Assembly: GCA_963682175.1 (NCBI GenBank)
Contig: OY821793.1
Location: 27,115,493-27,179,492 of the forward strand
DNA length: 64,000 nucleotides
Direction: 5' to 3'
From: Triglochin maritima
Taxonomy: Eukaryota; Streptophyta; Magnoliopsida; Alismatales; Juncaginaceae
Part shown: piece by piece, positions 13,931 through 23,950 of the stretch
Numbering within the stretch: the first letter of the stretch is position 1
Layout: every line of letters begins with the position of its first letter
Notes under the pieces: model-generated
Databases searched by the model: none
Seen by the model: only the letters and a program-made list of their open reading frames with translations
Told to the model about the DNA's origin: nothing
Made by a program: the position numbers and the translations under genes

Positions 13931-14841
13931 GTGGTTGGGCCGCCTAAAGACCACTTAGAAACTAGGTGTGGGGCTGGCCACATGCCACGCGTGGAGCTGG
14001 CCAAAGCCCACTGCGTCGCCACCCTGCAGGCCAACACCAAATCGGCTGCGCCTCGAGCATCCGACCTCCAAATCGAGCGTTCTAACTTGCATTACGTAGA
14101 GAATTCATCCCTCTATCTGCCCCTAAAATTTCAGAGCAAACGCCTAAGTATTAGGGGTCGCGCCTCCTCCAATAAGACGTAGCTCCCTACCAGCCACACC
14201 CCCACATCATCAGCATTCTTCATCTCATCGCGCCTCACCCTACATACATCTAAATCGGGCATTCTAAGAGGAGTTACCCATCCACTCCTCCTCACTATGT
14301 GCTCGGGTGCCCAAATATAGACTAAGGCTCACCTAAGGTCCACTCAGGCCATTGCTTGGGACAAACGATGTGGCAGCTTCCACTTTGCCCGCGGGCAACA
14401 CCCATGGACTTCCAAACGTGTTTTGGAAGCGAATGGGGTAGGCAACAACTGTGGGAACCCAAGCATGGGCACGAGCAATGTCCCAAAGAACTTTCCCCAC
14501 GAGAAACCCCCATTCTCTTCCGGACGCGTTGGGAAGTGCACGGGAAGGCAACAACCTTGGGCAACCGAGCACGTCGAAGAGCAATTACCACAGGCACCTT
14601 GGTCTTTGCCCACGAGCAACCTCCATTTCACCTACAAGTTTGCTTTCACTTCCAAACGTGTTTTGGAAGCGAATGCCGCAGGCCACTGCCGCGAGCACAG
14701 ACTAGGCCCTAGCGTGGCGCTGACATGCCAACTATGACAACACTAAGCTAGTGTCCATCGCCCGACCGCCAAATCACTCCGAGATGGGTGCGCCTCGTAG
14801 ATAACGCGGATGGATATGTGGGGTCCTAAGTTCCATAAACC
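13931..14841. repeat. Satellite unit 16 (911 bp), divergent
   Basis: Many private changes: CAAAGCCCAC, AGAGAATTC, TATTAGGGG, GATGTGGCAG, AGCAATGTCC, AGCAATTACC, AAGTTTGC, AGC loop. Several are CG-to-TG. Confidence 0.93.
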
Positions 14842-15751
14842 ATGGTTGGGCCGCCTAAAGACCACTTAGAAACTAGGTGTGGGGCTGGCCACATGCCACG
14901 CGTGGAGCTGGCCAAAGGCCACTCCGTCGCCACCCTGCAGGCCAACACCAAATCGGCTGCGCCTCGAGCATCCGACCTCCAAATTGAGAGTTCTAACTTG
15001 CATTACGTAGAAATTTCATCCCTCTATCTGCCCCTAAAATTTCAGAGCAAACGCCCAAGTATTCGGGGTCGCGCCTCCTCCAATAAGACGTAGCTCCCTA
15101 CCAGCCACGCCCCCACATCATCAGCATTCTTCATCTCATCGCGCCTCGCCCTACATACATCTAAATCGGGCATTCTAAGAGGAGTTACCCATCCACTCCT
15201 CCTCACTATGTGCTCGGGTGCTCAAATTTAGACTAAGGCTCACCTAAGGTCCACTCAGGCCATTGCTTGGGACAAACGATGCGGCAGCTTCCACTTTGCC
15301 CGCGGGCAACACCCATGGACTTCCAAACGCGTTTTGGAAGCGAATGGGGTAGGCAACAACTGTGGGAACCCAACCATGGGCACGAGCAACGTCCCAAAGA
15401 AATTTCCCCACGAGAAACCCCCATTCCCTTCCGGACGCGTTGGGAAGTGCACGGGAAGGCAACAACCTTGGGCAACCGAGCACGTCGAAGAGCAATGTCC
15501 ACAGGCACCTTGGTCTTTGCCCACGAGCAACCTCCATTCCACCTAAAATGCGCTTTCACTTCCAAACGTGTTTTGGAAGCGAATGCCGCAGGCCACTGCC
15601 GCGAGCACACACTAAGCCCTAGCGTGGCGCTGACATGCCAACTATGACAACACTAGGCTAGTGTCCATCGCCCGACTGCCAAATCACTCCGAGATGGGTG
15701 CGCCTCGTAGATAACGCGGATGGATATTTGGGGTCCTAAGTTCCATAAACC
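14842..15751. repeat. Satellite unit 17 (910 bp), transitional
   Basis: The landmark is ATGGTTGGG. Also ATTGAGAG, GAAATTTC, CAATGTCC, and CACCTAAAATGC (one base lost). First unit with GCTCAAATTTA. Confidence 0.93.
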
Positions 15752-16662
15752 GTGGTTGGGCCGCCTAAAGACCACTTAGAAACTAGGTGTGGGGCTGGCC
15801 ACAAGCCACGCGTGGAGCTGGCCAAAGGCCACTCCGTCGCCACCCTGCAGGCCAACACCAAATCGGCTGCGCCTCGAGCATCCCACCTCCAAATCGAGCG
15901 TTCTAACTTGCATTACGTAGACAATTCATCCGTCTATCTGCCCCTAAAATTTCAGAGCAAACGCCCCAGTATTCTGGGTCGCGCCTCCCCCAAGAAGACG
16001 TAGCTCCCTACCAGCCACGCCCCCACATCATCAGCATTCTTCATCTCATCGCGCCTCACCCTACATACATCTAAATCGGGCATTCTAAGAGGAGTTACCC
16101 ATCCACTCCTCCTCACTATGCGCTCGGGTGCTCAAATTTAGACTAAGGCTAACCTAAGGTCCACTCAGGCCATTGCTTGGGACAAACGATGCGGCAGCTT
16201 CCACTTTGCCCGCGGGCAACACCCATGGACTTCCAAACGCGTTTTGGAAGCGAATGGGGTAGGCAACAACCGTGGGAACCCAACCATGGGCACGAGCAAC
16301 GTCCCAAAGAACTTTCCCCACGAGAAACCCCCATTCCCTTCCGGACGCGTTCGGAAGTGCACGGGAAGGCAACAACCTTGGGCAACCGAGCACGTCGAAG
16401 AGCAACGTCCACAGGCACCTTGGTCTTTGCCCACGAGCAACCTCCATTTCACCTACAAGTGCGCTTTCACTTCCAAACGTGTTTTGGAAGCGAATGCCGC
16501 AGGCCACTGCCGCAAGCACACACTAGGCCCTAGCGTGGCGCTGACATGCCAACTATGACAACACTAGGCTAGTGTCCATCGCCCGACCGCCAAATCACTC
16601 CGAGATGGGTGCGCCTCGTAGATAATGCGGATGGATATGTGGGGTCCTAAGTTCCATAAACC
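15752..16662. repeat. Satellite unit 18 (911 bp)
   Basis: CCACAAGCC, CATCCCACC, CATCCGTC, TATGCGCTC, GCTAACC, TTCGGAAG, CCGCAAGC. Confidence 0.95.
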
Positions 16663-16716
16663 GTGGTTGGGCCGCCTAAAGACCACTTAGAAACTAGGTG
16701 TGGGGCTGGCCACATG

Positions 16717-16742
16717 CCACGCGTGGAGCTGGCCAAAGGCCA
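16717..16742. repeat. Paired dyads CCACGCGTGG and TGGCC-AAA-GGCCA
   Basis: A perfect 10-bp palindrome (16717-16726) is followed three bases later by a hairpin with 5-bp arms and an AAA loop (16730-16742). Both are kept in most units. CCACGTGTGG in units 36 and 38, ATAGCAGGCC in unit 44 and AGCCGGCC in units 63 and 65 are exceptions. Confidence 0.85.
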
Positions 16743-17116
16743 CTCCGTCGCCACCCTGCAGGCCAACACCAAATCGGCTGCGCCTCGAGCATCCGACCTC
16801 CAAATCGAGCGTTCTAATTTGCATTACGTAGACAATTCATCCCTCTATCTGCCCCTAAAATTTCAGAGCAAACGCCTAAGTATTCTGGGTCGCGCCTCCT
16901 CCAACAAGACGTAGCTCCCAACCAGCCACGCCCCCACATCATCAGCATTCTTCATCTCATCGCGCCTCGCCCTACATACATCTAAATCGGGCATTCTAAG
17001 AGGAGTTACCCATCCACTCCTCCTCACTATGTGCTCGGGTGCTCAAATTTAGACTAAGGCTCACCTAAGGTCCACTCAGGCCATTGCTTGGGACAAACGA
17101 TGCGGCAGCTTCCACT

Positions 17117-17130
17117 TTGCCCGCGGGCAA
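17117..17130. repeat. Perfect 14-bp palindrome TTGCCCGCGGGCAA
   Basis: The sequence equals its own reverse complement over all 14 bases. It lies at the start of sub-repeat A and is kept in nearly all units. The matching sites in B (TTCCCCACGAGAAA) and C (TTGCCCACGAGCAA) are not palindromic, so the symmetry is specific to A. Function unknown. Confidence 0.9.
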
Positions 17131-17140
17131 CACCCATGGA

Positions 17141-17161
17141 CTTCCAAACGCGTTTTGGAAG
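17141..17161. repeat. Dyad in sub-repeat A: CTTCCAAA / TTTGGAAG
   Basis: 8-bp inverted arms flank a 5-nt centre, CGCGT or CGTGT according to block. Substitutions between units fall mostly in the centre, while the arms are kept. It could be a recognition site for a dimeric protein or a recombination hotspot; neither can be shown from sequence. Confidence 0.88.
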
Positions 17162-17222
17162 CGAATGGGGTAGGCAACAACCGTGGGAACCCAACCATGG
17201 GCACGAGCAACGTCCCAAAGAA

Positions 17223-17335
17223 CTTTCCCCACGAGAAACCCCCATTCCCTTCCGGACGCGTTGGGAAGTGCACGGGAAGGCAACAACCTTGGGCAACCGA
17301 GCACGTCGAAGAGCAACGTCCACAGGCACCTTGGT
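17223..17335. repeat. Internal sub-repeat B (113 bp), shown in unit 19
   Basis: It begins CTTTCCCCACGAGAAACC, then CCCATT, the shortened dyad, and GGAAGGCAACAACCTTGGGCAACC. This lines up with A almost base for base for about 80 bp, then diverges (GAGCACGTCGAAGAGCAACG against GGGCACGAGCAACG). Confidence 0.8.
17249..17268. repeat. Dyad in sub-repeat B: CTTCC...GGAAG
   Basis: This is the positional equivalent of the dyads in A and C. In units with CGTTCGGAAG the 20-bp site pairs at 9 of 10 positions. In units with CGTTGGGAAG, as here, it pairs at 8 of 10. Confidence 0.85.
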
Positions 17336-17380
17336 CTTTGCCCACGAGCAACCTCCATTTCACCTACAAGTGCGCTTTCA

Positions 17381-17401
17381 CTTCCAAACGTGTTTTGGAA
17401 G
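17381..17401. repeat. Dyad in sub-repeat C: CTTCCAAA / TTTGGAAG
   Basis: Same arms as in A, with centre CGTGT. One A of the left arm is missing in units 2, 4, 6, 8, 10 and 13 (910-bp units). The whole element is deleted in unit 27. Confidence 0.88.
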
Positions 17402-17433
17402 CGAATGCCGCAGGCCACCGCCGCAAGCACACA

Positions 17434-17444
17434 CTAGGCCCTAG
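17434..17444. repeat. Inverted repeat CTAGG-C-CCTAG
   Basis: 5-bp arms around a single C, just right of sub-repeat C. It is present in most units and lies close to the ACACTA stem, giving two small dyads within about 50 bp. Confidence 0.8.
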
Positions 17445-17471
17445 CGTGGCGCTGACATGCCAACTATGACA

Positions 17472-17486
17472 ACACTAGGCTAGTGT
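17472..17486. repeat. Inverted repeat ACACTA-GGC-TAGTGT
   Basis: 6-bp arms with a 3-nt loop, about 85 bp right of the third dyad. The loop is AGG in most of block I, GGC in most later units and AGC in units 16, 45, 55 and 64, while the arms stay intact. The arms are broken only in units 31, 42 and 47. Confidence 0.85.
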
Positions 17487-17573
17487 CCATCGCCCGACCG
17501 CCAAATCACTCTGAGATGGGTGCGCCTCGTAGATAACGCGGATGGATATGTGGGGTCCTATGTTCCATAAACC

Positions 17574-18484
17574 GTGGTTGGGCCGCCTAAAGACCACTTA
17601 GAAACTAGGTGTGGGGCTGGCCACATGCCACGCGTGGAGCTGGCCAAAGGCCACTCCGTCGCCACCCTGCAGGCCAACACCAAATCGGCTGCGCCTCGAG
17701 CATCCCACCTCCAAATCGAGCGTTCTAACTTGCATTACGTAGACAATTCATCCGTCTATCTGCCCCTAAAATTTCAGAGCAAACGCCCAAGTATTCTGGG
17801 TCGCGCCTCCTCCAAGAAGACGTAGCTCCCTACCAGCCACGCCCCCACATCATCAGCATTCTTCATCTCATCGCGCCTCGCCCTACATACATCTAAATCG
17901 GGCATTCTAAGAGGAGTTACCCATCCACTCCTCCTCACTATGTGCTCGGGTGCTCAAATTTAGACTAAGGCTAACCTAAGGTCCACTCAGGCCATTGCTT
18001 GGGACAAACGATGCGGCAGCTTCCACTTTGCCCGCGGGCAACACCCATGGACTTCCAAACGCGTTTTGGAAGCGAATGGGGTAGGCAACAACCGTGGGAA
18101 CCCAACCATGGGCACGAGCAACGTCCCAAAGAACTTTCCCCACGAGAAACCCCCATTCCCTTCCGGACGCGTTCGGAAGTGCACGGGAAGGCAACAACCT
18201 TGGGCAACCGAGCACGTCGAAGAGCAACGTCCACAGGCACCTTGGTCTTTGCCCACGAGCAACCTCCATTTCACCTACAAGTGCGCTTTCACTTCCAAAC
18301 GTGTTTTGGAAGCGAATGCCGCAGGCCACTGCCGCAAGCACACACTAGGCCCTAGCGTGGCGCTGACATGCCAACTATGACAACACTAGGCTAGTGTCCA
18401 TCGCCCGACCGCCAAATCACTCCGAGATGGGTGCGCCTCGTAGATAACGCGGATGGATATGTGGGGTCCTAAGTTCCATAAACC
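17574..18484. repeat. Satellite unit 20 (911 bp)
   Basis: CATCCCACC, CATCCGTC, GCTAACC, TTCGGAAG: the unit 18 haplotype. Confidence 0.95.
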
Positions 18485-19395
18485 GTGGTTGGGCCGCCTA
18501 AAGACCACTTAGAAACTAGGTGTGGGGCTGGCCACATGCCACGCGTGGAGCTGGCCAAAGGCCACTCCGTCGCCACCCTGCAGGCCAACACCAAATCGGC
18601 TGCGCCTCCAGCATCCGACCTCCAAATCGAGCGTTCTAACTTGCATTACGTAGACAATTCATCCCTCTATCTGCCCCTAAAATTTCAGAGCAAACGCCGA
18701 AGTATTCTTGGTCGCGCCTCCTCCAACAAGACGTAGCTCCCAACCAGCCACGCCCCCACATCATCAGCATTCTTCATCTCATCGCGCCTCGCCCTACATA
18801 CATCTAAATCGGGCATTCTAAGAGGAGTTACCCATCCACTCCTCCTCACTATGTGCTCGGGTGCTCAAATTTAGACTAAGGCTAACCTAAGGTCCACTCA
18901 GGCCATTGCTTGGGACAAACGATGCGGCAGCTTCCACTTTGCCCGCGGGCAACACCCATGGACTTCCAAACGCGTTTTGGAAGCGAATGGGGTAGACAAC
19001 AACCGTGGGAACCCAACCATGGGCACGAGCAACGTCCCAAAGAACTTTCCCCACGAGAAACCCCCATTCCCTTCCGGACGCGTTGGGAAGTGCACGGGAA
19101 GGCAACAACCTTGGGCAACCGAGCACGTCGAAGAGCAACGTCCACAGGCACCTTGGTCTTTGCCCACGAGCAACCTCCATTTCACCTACAAGTGCGCTTT
19201 CACTTCCAAACGTGTTTTGGAAGCGAATGCCGCAGGCCACCGCCGCAAGCACACACTAGGCCCTAGCGTGGCGCTGACATGCCAACTATGACAACACTAG
19301 GCTAGTGTCCATCGCCCGACCGCCAAATCACTCCGAGATGGGTGCGCCTCGTAGATAATGCGGATGGATATGTGGGGTCCTAAGTTCCATAAACC
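18485..19395. repeat. Satellite unit 21 (911 bp)
   Basis: CCTCCAGCATCC, CGCCGAAG, TTCTTGGTC, GTAGACAACAACC, TTGGGAAG, CACCGCCGC. Confidence 0.95.
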
Positions 19396-20306
19396 GTGGT
19401 TGGGCCGCCTAAAGACCACTTAGAAACTAGGTGTGGGGCTGGCCACATGCCACGCGTGGAGCTGGCCAAAGGCCACTCCGTCGCCACCCTGCAGGCCAAC
19501 ACCAAATCGGCTGCGCCTCGAGCATCCGACCTCCAAATCGAGCGTTCTAACTTGCATTACGTAGACAATTCATCCCTCTATCTGCCCCTAAAATTTCAGA
19601 GCAAACGCCTAAGTATTCTGGGTCGCGCCTCCTCCAACAAGACGTAGCTCCCAACCAGCCACGCCCCCACATCATCAGCATTCTTCATCTCATCGCGCCT
19701 CGCCCTACATACATCTAAATCGGGCATTCTAAGAGGAGTTACCCATCCACTCCTCCTCACTATGTGCTCGGGTGCTCAAATTTAGACTAAGGCTAACCTA
19801 AGGTCCACTCAGGCCATTGCTTGGGACAAACGATGCGGCAGCTTCCACTTTGCCCGCGGGCAACACCCATGGACTTCCAAACGCGTTTTGGAAGCGAATG
19901 GGGTAGGCAACAACCGTGGGAACCCAACCATGGGCACGAGCAACGTCCCAAAGAACTTTCCCCACGAGAAACCCCCATTCCCTTCCGGACGCGTTCGGAA
20001 GTGCACGGGAAGGCAACAACCTTGGGCAACCGAGCACGTCGAAGAGCAACGTCCACAGGCACCTTGGTCTTTGCCCACGAGCAACCTCCATTTCACCTAC
20101 AAGTGCGCTTTCACTTCCAAACGTGTTTTGGAAGCGAATGCCGCAGGCCACTGCCGCAAGCACACACTAGGCCCTAGCGTGGCGCTGACATGCCAACTAT
20201 GACAACACTAGGCTAGTGTCCATCGCCCGACCGCCAAATCACTCTGAGATGGGTGCGCCTCGTAGATAACGCGGATGGATATGTGGGGTCCTAAGTTCCA
20301 TAAACC
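19396..20306. repeat. Satellite unit 22 (911 bp), mosaic
   Basis: Left half as unit 19 (CGCCTAAG, CAACAAG). Right half as unit 20 (TTCGGAAG, CACTGCCGC). Confidence 0.93.
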
Positions 20307-21217
20307 GTGGTTGGGCCGCCTAAAGACCACTTAGAAACTAGGTGTGGGGCTGGCCACATGCCACGCGTGGAGATGGCCAAAGGCCACTCCGTCGCCACCC
20401 TGCAGGCCAACACCAAATCGGCTGCGCCTCGAGCATCCCACCTCCAAATCGAGCGTTCTAACTTGCATTACGTAGGCAATTCATCCGTCTATCTGCCCCT
20501 AAAATTTCAGAGCAAACGCCCAAGTATTCTGGGTCGCGCCTCCTCCAAGAAGACGTAGCTCCCTACCAGCCACGCCCCCACATCATCAGCATTCTTCATC
20601 TCATCGCGCCTCGCCCTACATACATCTAAATCGGGCATTCTAAGAGGAGTTACCCATCCACTCCTCCTCACTATGTGCTCGGGTGCTCAAATTTAGACTA
20701 AGGCTAACCTAAGGTCCACTCAGGCCATTGCTTGGGACAAACGATGCGGCAGCTTCCACTTTGCCCGCGGGCAACACCCATGGACTTCCAAACGCGTTTT
20801 GGAAGCGAATGGGGTAGGCAACAACCGTGGGAACCCAACCATGGGCACGAGCAACGTCCCAAAGAACTTTCCCCACGAGAAACCCCCATTCCCTTCCGGA
20901 CGCGTTGGGAAGTGCACGGGAAGGCAACAACCTTGGGCAACCGAGCACGTCGAAGAGCAACGTCCACAGGCACCTTGGTCTTTGCCCACGAGCAACCTCC
21001 ATTTCACCTACAAGTGCGCTTTCACTTCCAAACGTGTTTTGGAAGCGAATGCCGCAGGCCACTGCCGCAAGCACACACTAGGCCCTAGCGTGGCGCTGAC
21101 ATGCCAACTATGACAACACTAGGCTAGTGTCCATCGCCCGACCGCCAAATCACTCTGAGATGGGTGCGCCTCGTAGATAACGCGGATGGATATGTGGGGT
21201 CCTAAGTTCCATAAACC
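20307..21217. repeat. Satellite unit 23 (911 bp), mosaic
   Basis: Left half as unit 20 (CATCCCACC, CATCCGTC). Right half has TTGGGAAG. Private GAGATGGCC and GTAGGCAATTC. Confidence 0.93.
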
Positions 21218-22128
21218 GTGGTTGGGCCGCCTAAAGACCACTTAGAAACTAGGTGTGGGGCTGGCCACATGCCACGCGTGGAGCTGGCCAAAGGCCACTC
21301 CGTCGCCACCCTGCAGGCCAACACCAAATCGGCTGCGCCTCGAGCATCCCACCTCCAAATCGAGCGTTCTAACTTGCATTACGTAGCCAATTCATCCGTC
21401 TATCTGCCCCTAAAATTTCAGAGCAAACGCCCAAGTATTCTGGGTCGCGCCTCCTCCAAGAAGACGTAGCTCCCTACCAGCCACGCCCCCACATCAACAG
21501 CATTCTTCATCTCATCGCGCCTCGCCCTACATACATCTAAATCGGGCATTCTAAGAGGAGTTACCCATCCACTCCTCCTCACTATGTGCTCGGGTGCTCA
21601 AATTTAGACTAAGGCTAACCTAAGGTCCACTCAGGCCATTGCTTGGGACAAACGATGCGGCAGCTTCCACTTTGCCCGCGGGCAACACCCATGGACTTCC
21701 AAACGCGTTTTGGAAGCGAATGGGGTAGGCAACAACCGTGGGAACCCAACCATGGGCACGAGCAACGTCCCAAAGAACTTTCCCCACGAGAAACCCCCAT
21801 TCCCTTCCGGACGCGTTCGGAAGTGCACGGGAAGGCAACAACCTTGGGCAACCGAGCACGTCGAAGAGCAACGTCCACAGGCACCTTGGTCTTTGCCCAC
21901 GAGCAACCTCCATTTCACCTACAAGTGCGCTTTCACTTCCAAACGTGTTTTGGAAGCGAATGCCGCAGGCCACTGCCGCAAGCACACACTAGGCCCTAGC
22001 GTGGCGCTGACATGCCAACTATGACAACACTAGGCTAGTGTCCATCGCCCGACCGCCAAATCACTCCGAGATGGGTGCGCCTCGTAGATAACGCGGATGG
22101 ATATGTGGGGTCCTAAGTTCCATAAACC
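21218..22128. repeat. Satellite unit 24 (911 bp)
   Basis: CATCCCACC, private GTAGCCAATTC and CATCAACAGC, TTCGGAAG. Confidence 0.95.
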
Positions 22129-23039
22129 GTGGTTGGGCCGCCTAAAGACCACTTAGAAACTAGGTGTGGGGCTGGCCACATGCCACGCGTGGAGCTGGCC
22201 AAAGGCCACTCCGTCGCCACCCTGCAGGCCAACACCAAATCGGCTGCGCCTCAAGCATCCGACCTCCAAATCGAGCGTTCTAACTTGCATTACGTAGACA
22301 ATTCATCCCTCTATCTGCCCCTAAAATTTCAGAGCAAACGCCGAAGTATTCTTGGTCGCGCCTCCTCCAACAAGACGTAGCTCCCAACCAGCCATGCCCC
22401 CACATCATCAGCATTCTTCATCTCATCGCGCCTCGCCCTACATACATCTAAATCGGGCATTCTAAGAGGAGTTACCCATCCACTCCTCCTCACTATGTGC
22501 TCGGGTGCTCAAATTTAGACTAAGGCTAACCTAAGGTCCACTCAGGCCATTGCTTGGGACAAACGATGCGGCAGCTTCCACTTTGCCCGCGGGCAACACC
22601 CATGGACTTCCAAACGCGTTTTGGAAGCGAATGGGGTAGGCAACAACCGTGGGAACCCAAGCATGGGCACGAGAAACGTCCCAAAGAAATTTCCCCATGA
22701 GAAACCCCCATTCCCTTCCGGACGCGTTGGGAAGTGCACGGGAAGGCGACAACCATGGGCAACCGAGCACGTCGAAGAGCAATGTCCACAGGCACCTTGG
22801 TCTTTGCCCACGAGCAACCTCCATTTCACCTACAAGTGCGCTTTCACTTCCAAACGTGTTTTGGAAGCGAATGCCGCAGGCCACTGCCGCGAGCACACAC
22901 TAGGCCCTAGCGTGGCGCTGACATGCCAACTATGACAACACTAGGCTAGTGTCCATCGCCCGACCGCCAAATCACTCCGAGATGGGTGCGCCTCGTAGAT
23001 AACGTGGATGGATATGTGGGGTCCTAAGTTCCATAAACC
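22129..23039. repeat. Satellite unit 25 (911 bp), mosaic
   Basis: Left half as unit 21 (CGCCGAAG, TTCTTGG). Right half foreshadows block IV: GAGAAACG, AAAGAAATTT, CCATGAG, AGGCGACAACC, CAATGTCC. Confidence 0.93.
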
Positions 23040-23950
23040 GTGGTTGGGCCGCCTAAAGACCACTTAGAAACTAGGTGTGGGGCTGGCCACATGCCACGCG
23101 TGGAGCTGGCCAAAGGCCACTCCGTCGCCACCCTGCAGGCCAACACCAAATCGGCTGCGCCTCGAGCATCCGACCTCCAAATCGAGCGTTCTAACTTGCA
23201 TTACGTAGAAAATTCATTCCTCTATCTGCCCGTAACATTTCAGAGCAAACGCCCAAGGATTCTGGGTCTCACGTCCTCCAAGAAGACGTAGCTCCCTACC
23301 AGCCACGCCCCCACATCATCAGCATTCTTCATCTCATCGCGCCTTGCCCTACATACATCTAAATCGGGCATTCTAAGAGGAGTTACCCATCCACTCCTCC
23401 TCACTATGTGCTCGGGTGCCCAAATATAGACAAAGGCTAACCTAAGGTCCACTCAGGCCCTTGCTTGGGACAAACGATGCGGCAGCTTCCACTTTGCCCG
23501 CGGGCAACACCCATGGACTTCCAAACGCGTTTTGGAAGCGAATGGGGTAGGCAACAACCGTGGGAACCCAAGCATGGGCACGAGCAACGTCCCAAAGAAC
23601 TTTCCCCACGAGAAACCCCCATTCCCTTCCGGACGCGTTGGGAAGTGCACGGGAAGGCAACAACCTTGGGCAACCGAGCACGTCGAAGAGCAATGTCCAC
23701 AGGCACCTTGGTCTTTGCCCACGAGCAACCTCCATTCCACCTACAAGTGCGCTTTCACTTCCAAACGTGTTTTGGAAGCGAATGCCGCAGGCCACTGCCG
23801 TGAGCACACACTAGGCCCCAGCGTGGCGCTGACATGCCAACTATGACAACACTAGGCTAGTGTCCATCGCCCGACCGCCAAATCACTCCGAGATGGGTGC
23901 GCCTCGTAGATAATGCGGATGGATATGTGGGGTCCTAAGTTCCATAAACC
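23040..23950. repeat. Satellite unit 26 (911 bp)
   Basis: AATTCATTCC, CCCGTAACATT, AGGATTCTGGGTCTCACG, CGCCTTGCC, AGACAAAGGC, GCCGTGAGC, GCCCCAGCG. Confidence 0.95.

Larger units (their letters stand above)
1..14841. repeat. Block I: units 0-16, 'CACTGCGTC / CTACCACAG' subfamily
   Basis: Units 3-16 share CACTGCGTC, where later blocks have CACTCCGTC. Units 0-15 share CTACCACAG, where later blocks have CGTCCACAG or TGTCCACAG; unit 16 has TTACCACAG. Most units carry the stem loop ACACTA-AGG-TAGTGT. Length alternates 911/910 and then 912/910. The 910-bp units lack one A in the third dyad (TTCCAACG). The 912-bp units have one extra T in CACCTTTAGG. Units 15 and 16 are transitional to block II. 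Confidence 0.85.
17115..17222. repeat. Internal sub-repeat A (108 bp), shown in unit 19
   Basis: This is the first of three diverged tandem sub-repeats. It begins CTTTGCCCGCGGGCAAC, followed by CCCATGGA, the dyad, and GGTAGGCAACAACC...GGGAACCC. The same frame of landmarks recurs in B and C. Every unit has an equivalent segment at about +453 to +560. Confidence 0.8.
17336..17445. repeat. Internal sub-repeat C (about 110 bp), shown in unit 19
   Basis: It begins CTTTGCCCACGAGCAACC and CTCCATTT, then holds about 20 extra bases (CACCTACAAG...) before the dyad, then GCGAATGCCGCAGGCCAC. The dyad is identical to that of A except for CGTG at the centre. The right edge is unclear because homology fades. 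Confidence 0.7.
16663..17573. repeat. Satellite unit 19 (911 bp), reference for sub-features
   Basis: TAATTTGC, CGCCTAAG, CAACAAGACG, GCTCACC, TTGGGAAG, CACCGCCGC, ACTCTGAG. Confidence 0.95.
14842..23039. repeat. Block II: units 17-25, 'GCTCAAATTTA' subfamily
   Basis: All units carry GCTCAAATTTA in place of GCCCAAATATA, and the first dyad has the CGCG centre. From unit 18, CGTTCGGAAG (units 18, 20, 22, 24) alternates with CGTTGGGAAG (19, 21, 23, 25), a period of 1,822 bp. Left-half markers follow a different phase in units 22-23. Confidence 0.85.

Noticed and set aside
14842..15093. ATG start at the landmark in units 17 and 46 as evidence for translation
   Set aside because: It is a single G-to-A change in two of 70 units, with no supporting conservation.
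15244..15610. Minus-strand frames of 83-125 codons over the sub-repeat region
   Set aside because: All three minus frames and all three plus frames are open there at once, as expected from the lack of stop triplets. None shows domain-like features.
16345..16365. CENP-B-box-like word in TTCGGAAGTGCACGGG
   Set aside because: The fixed bases do not line up: the CGGG core is one base out of register and the central A is missing. It exists only in the TTCGG variant.
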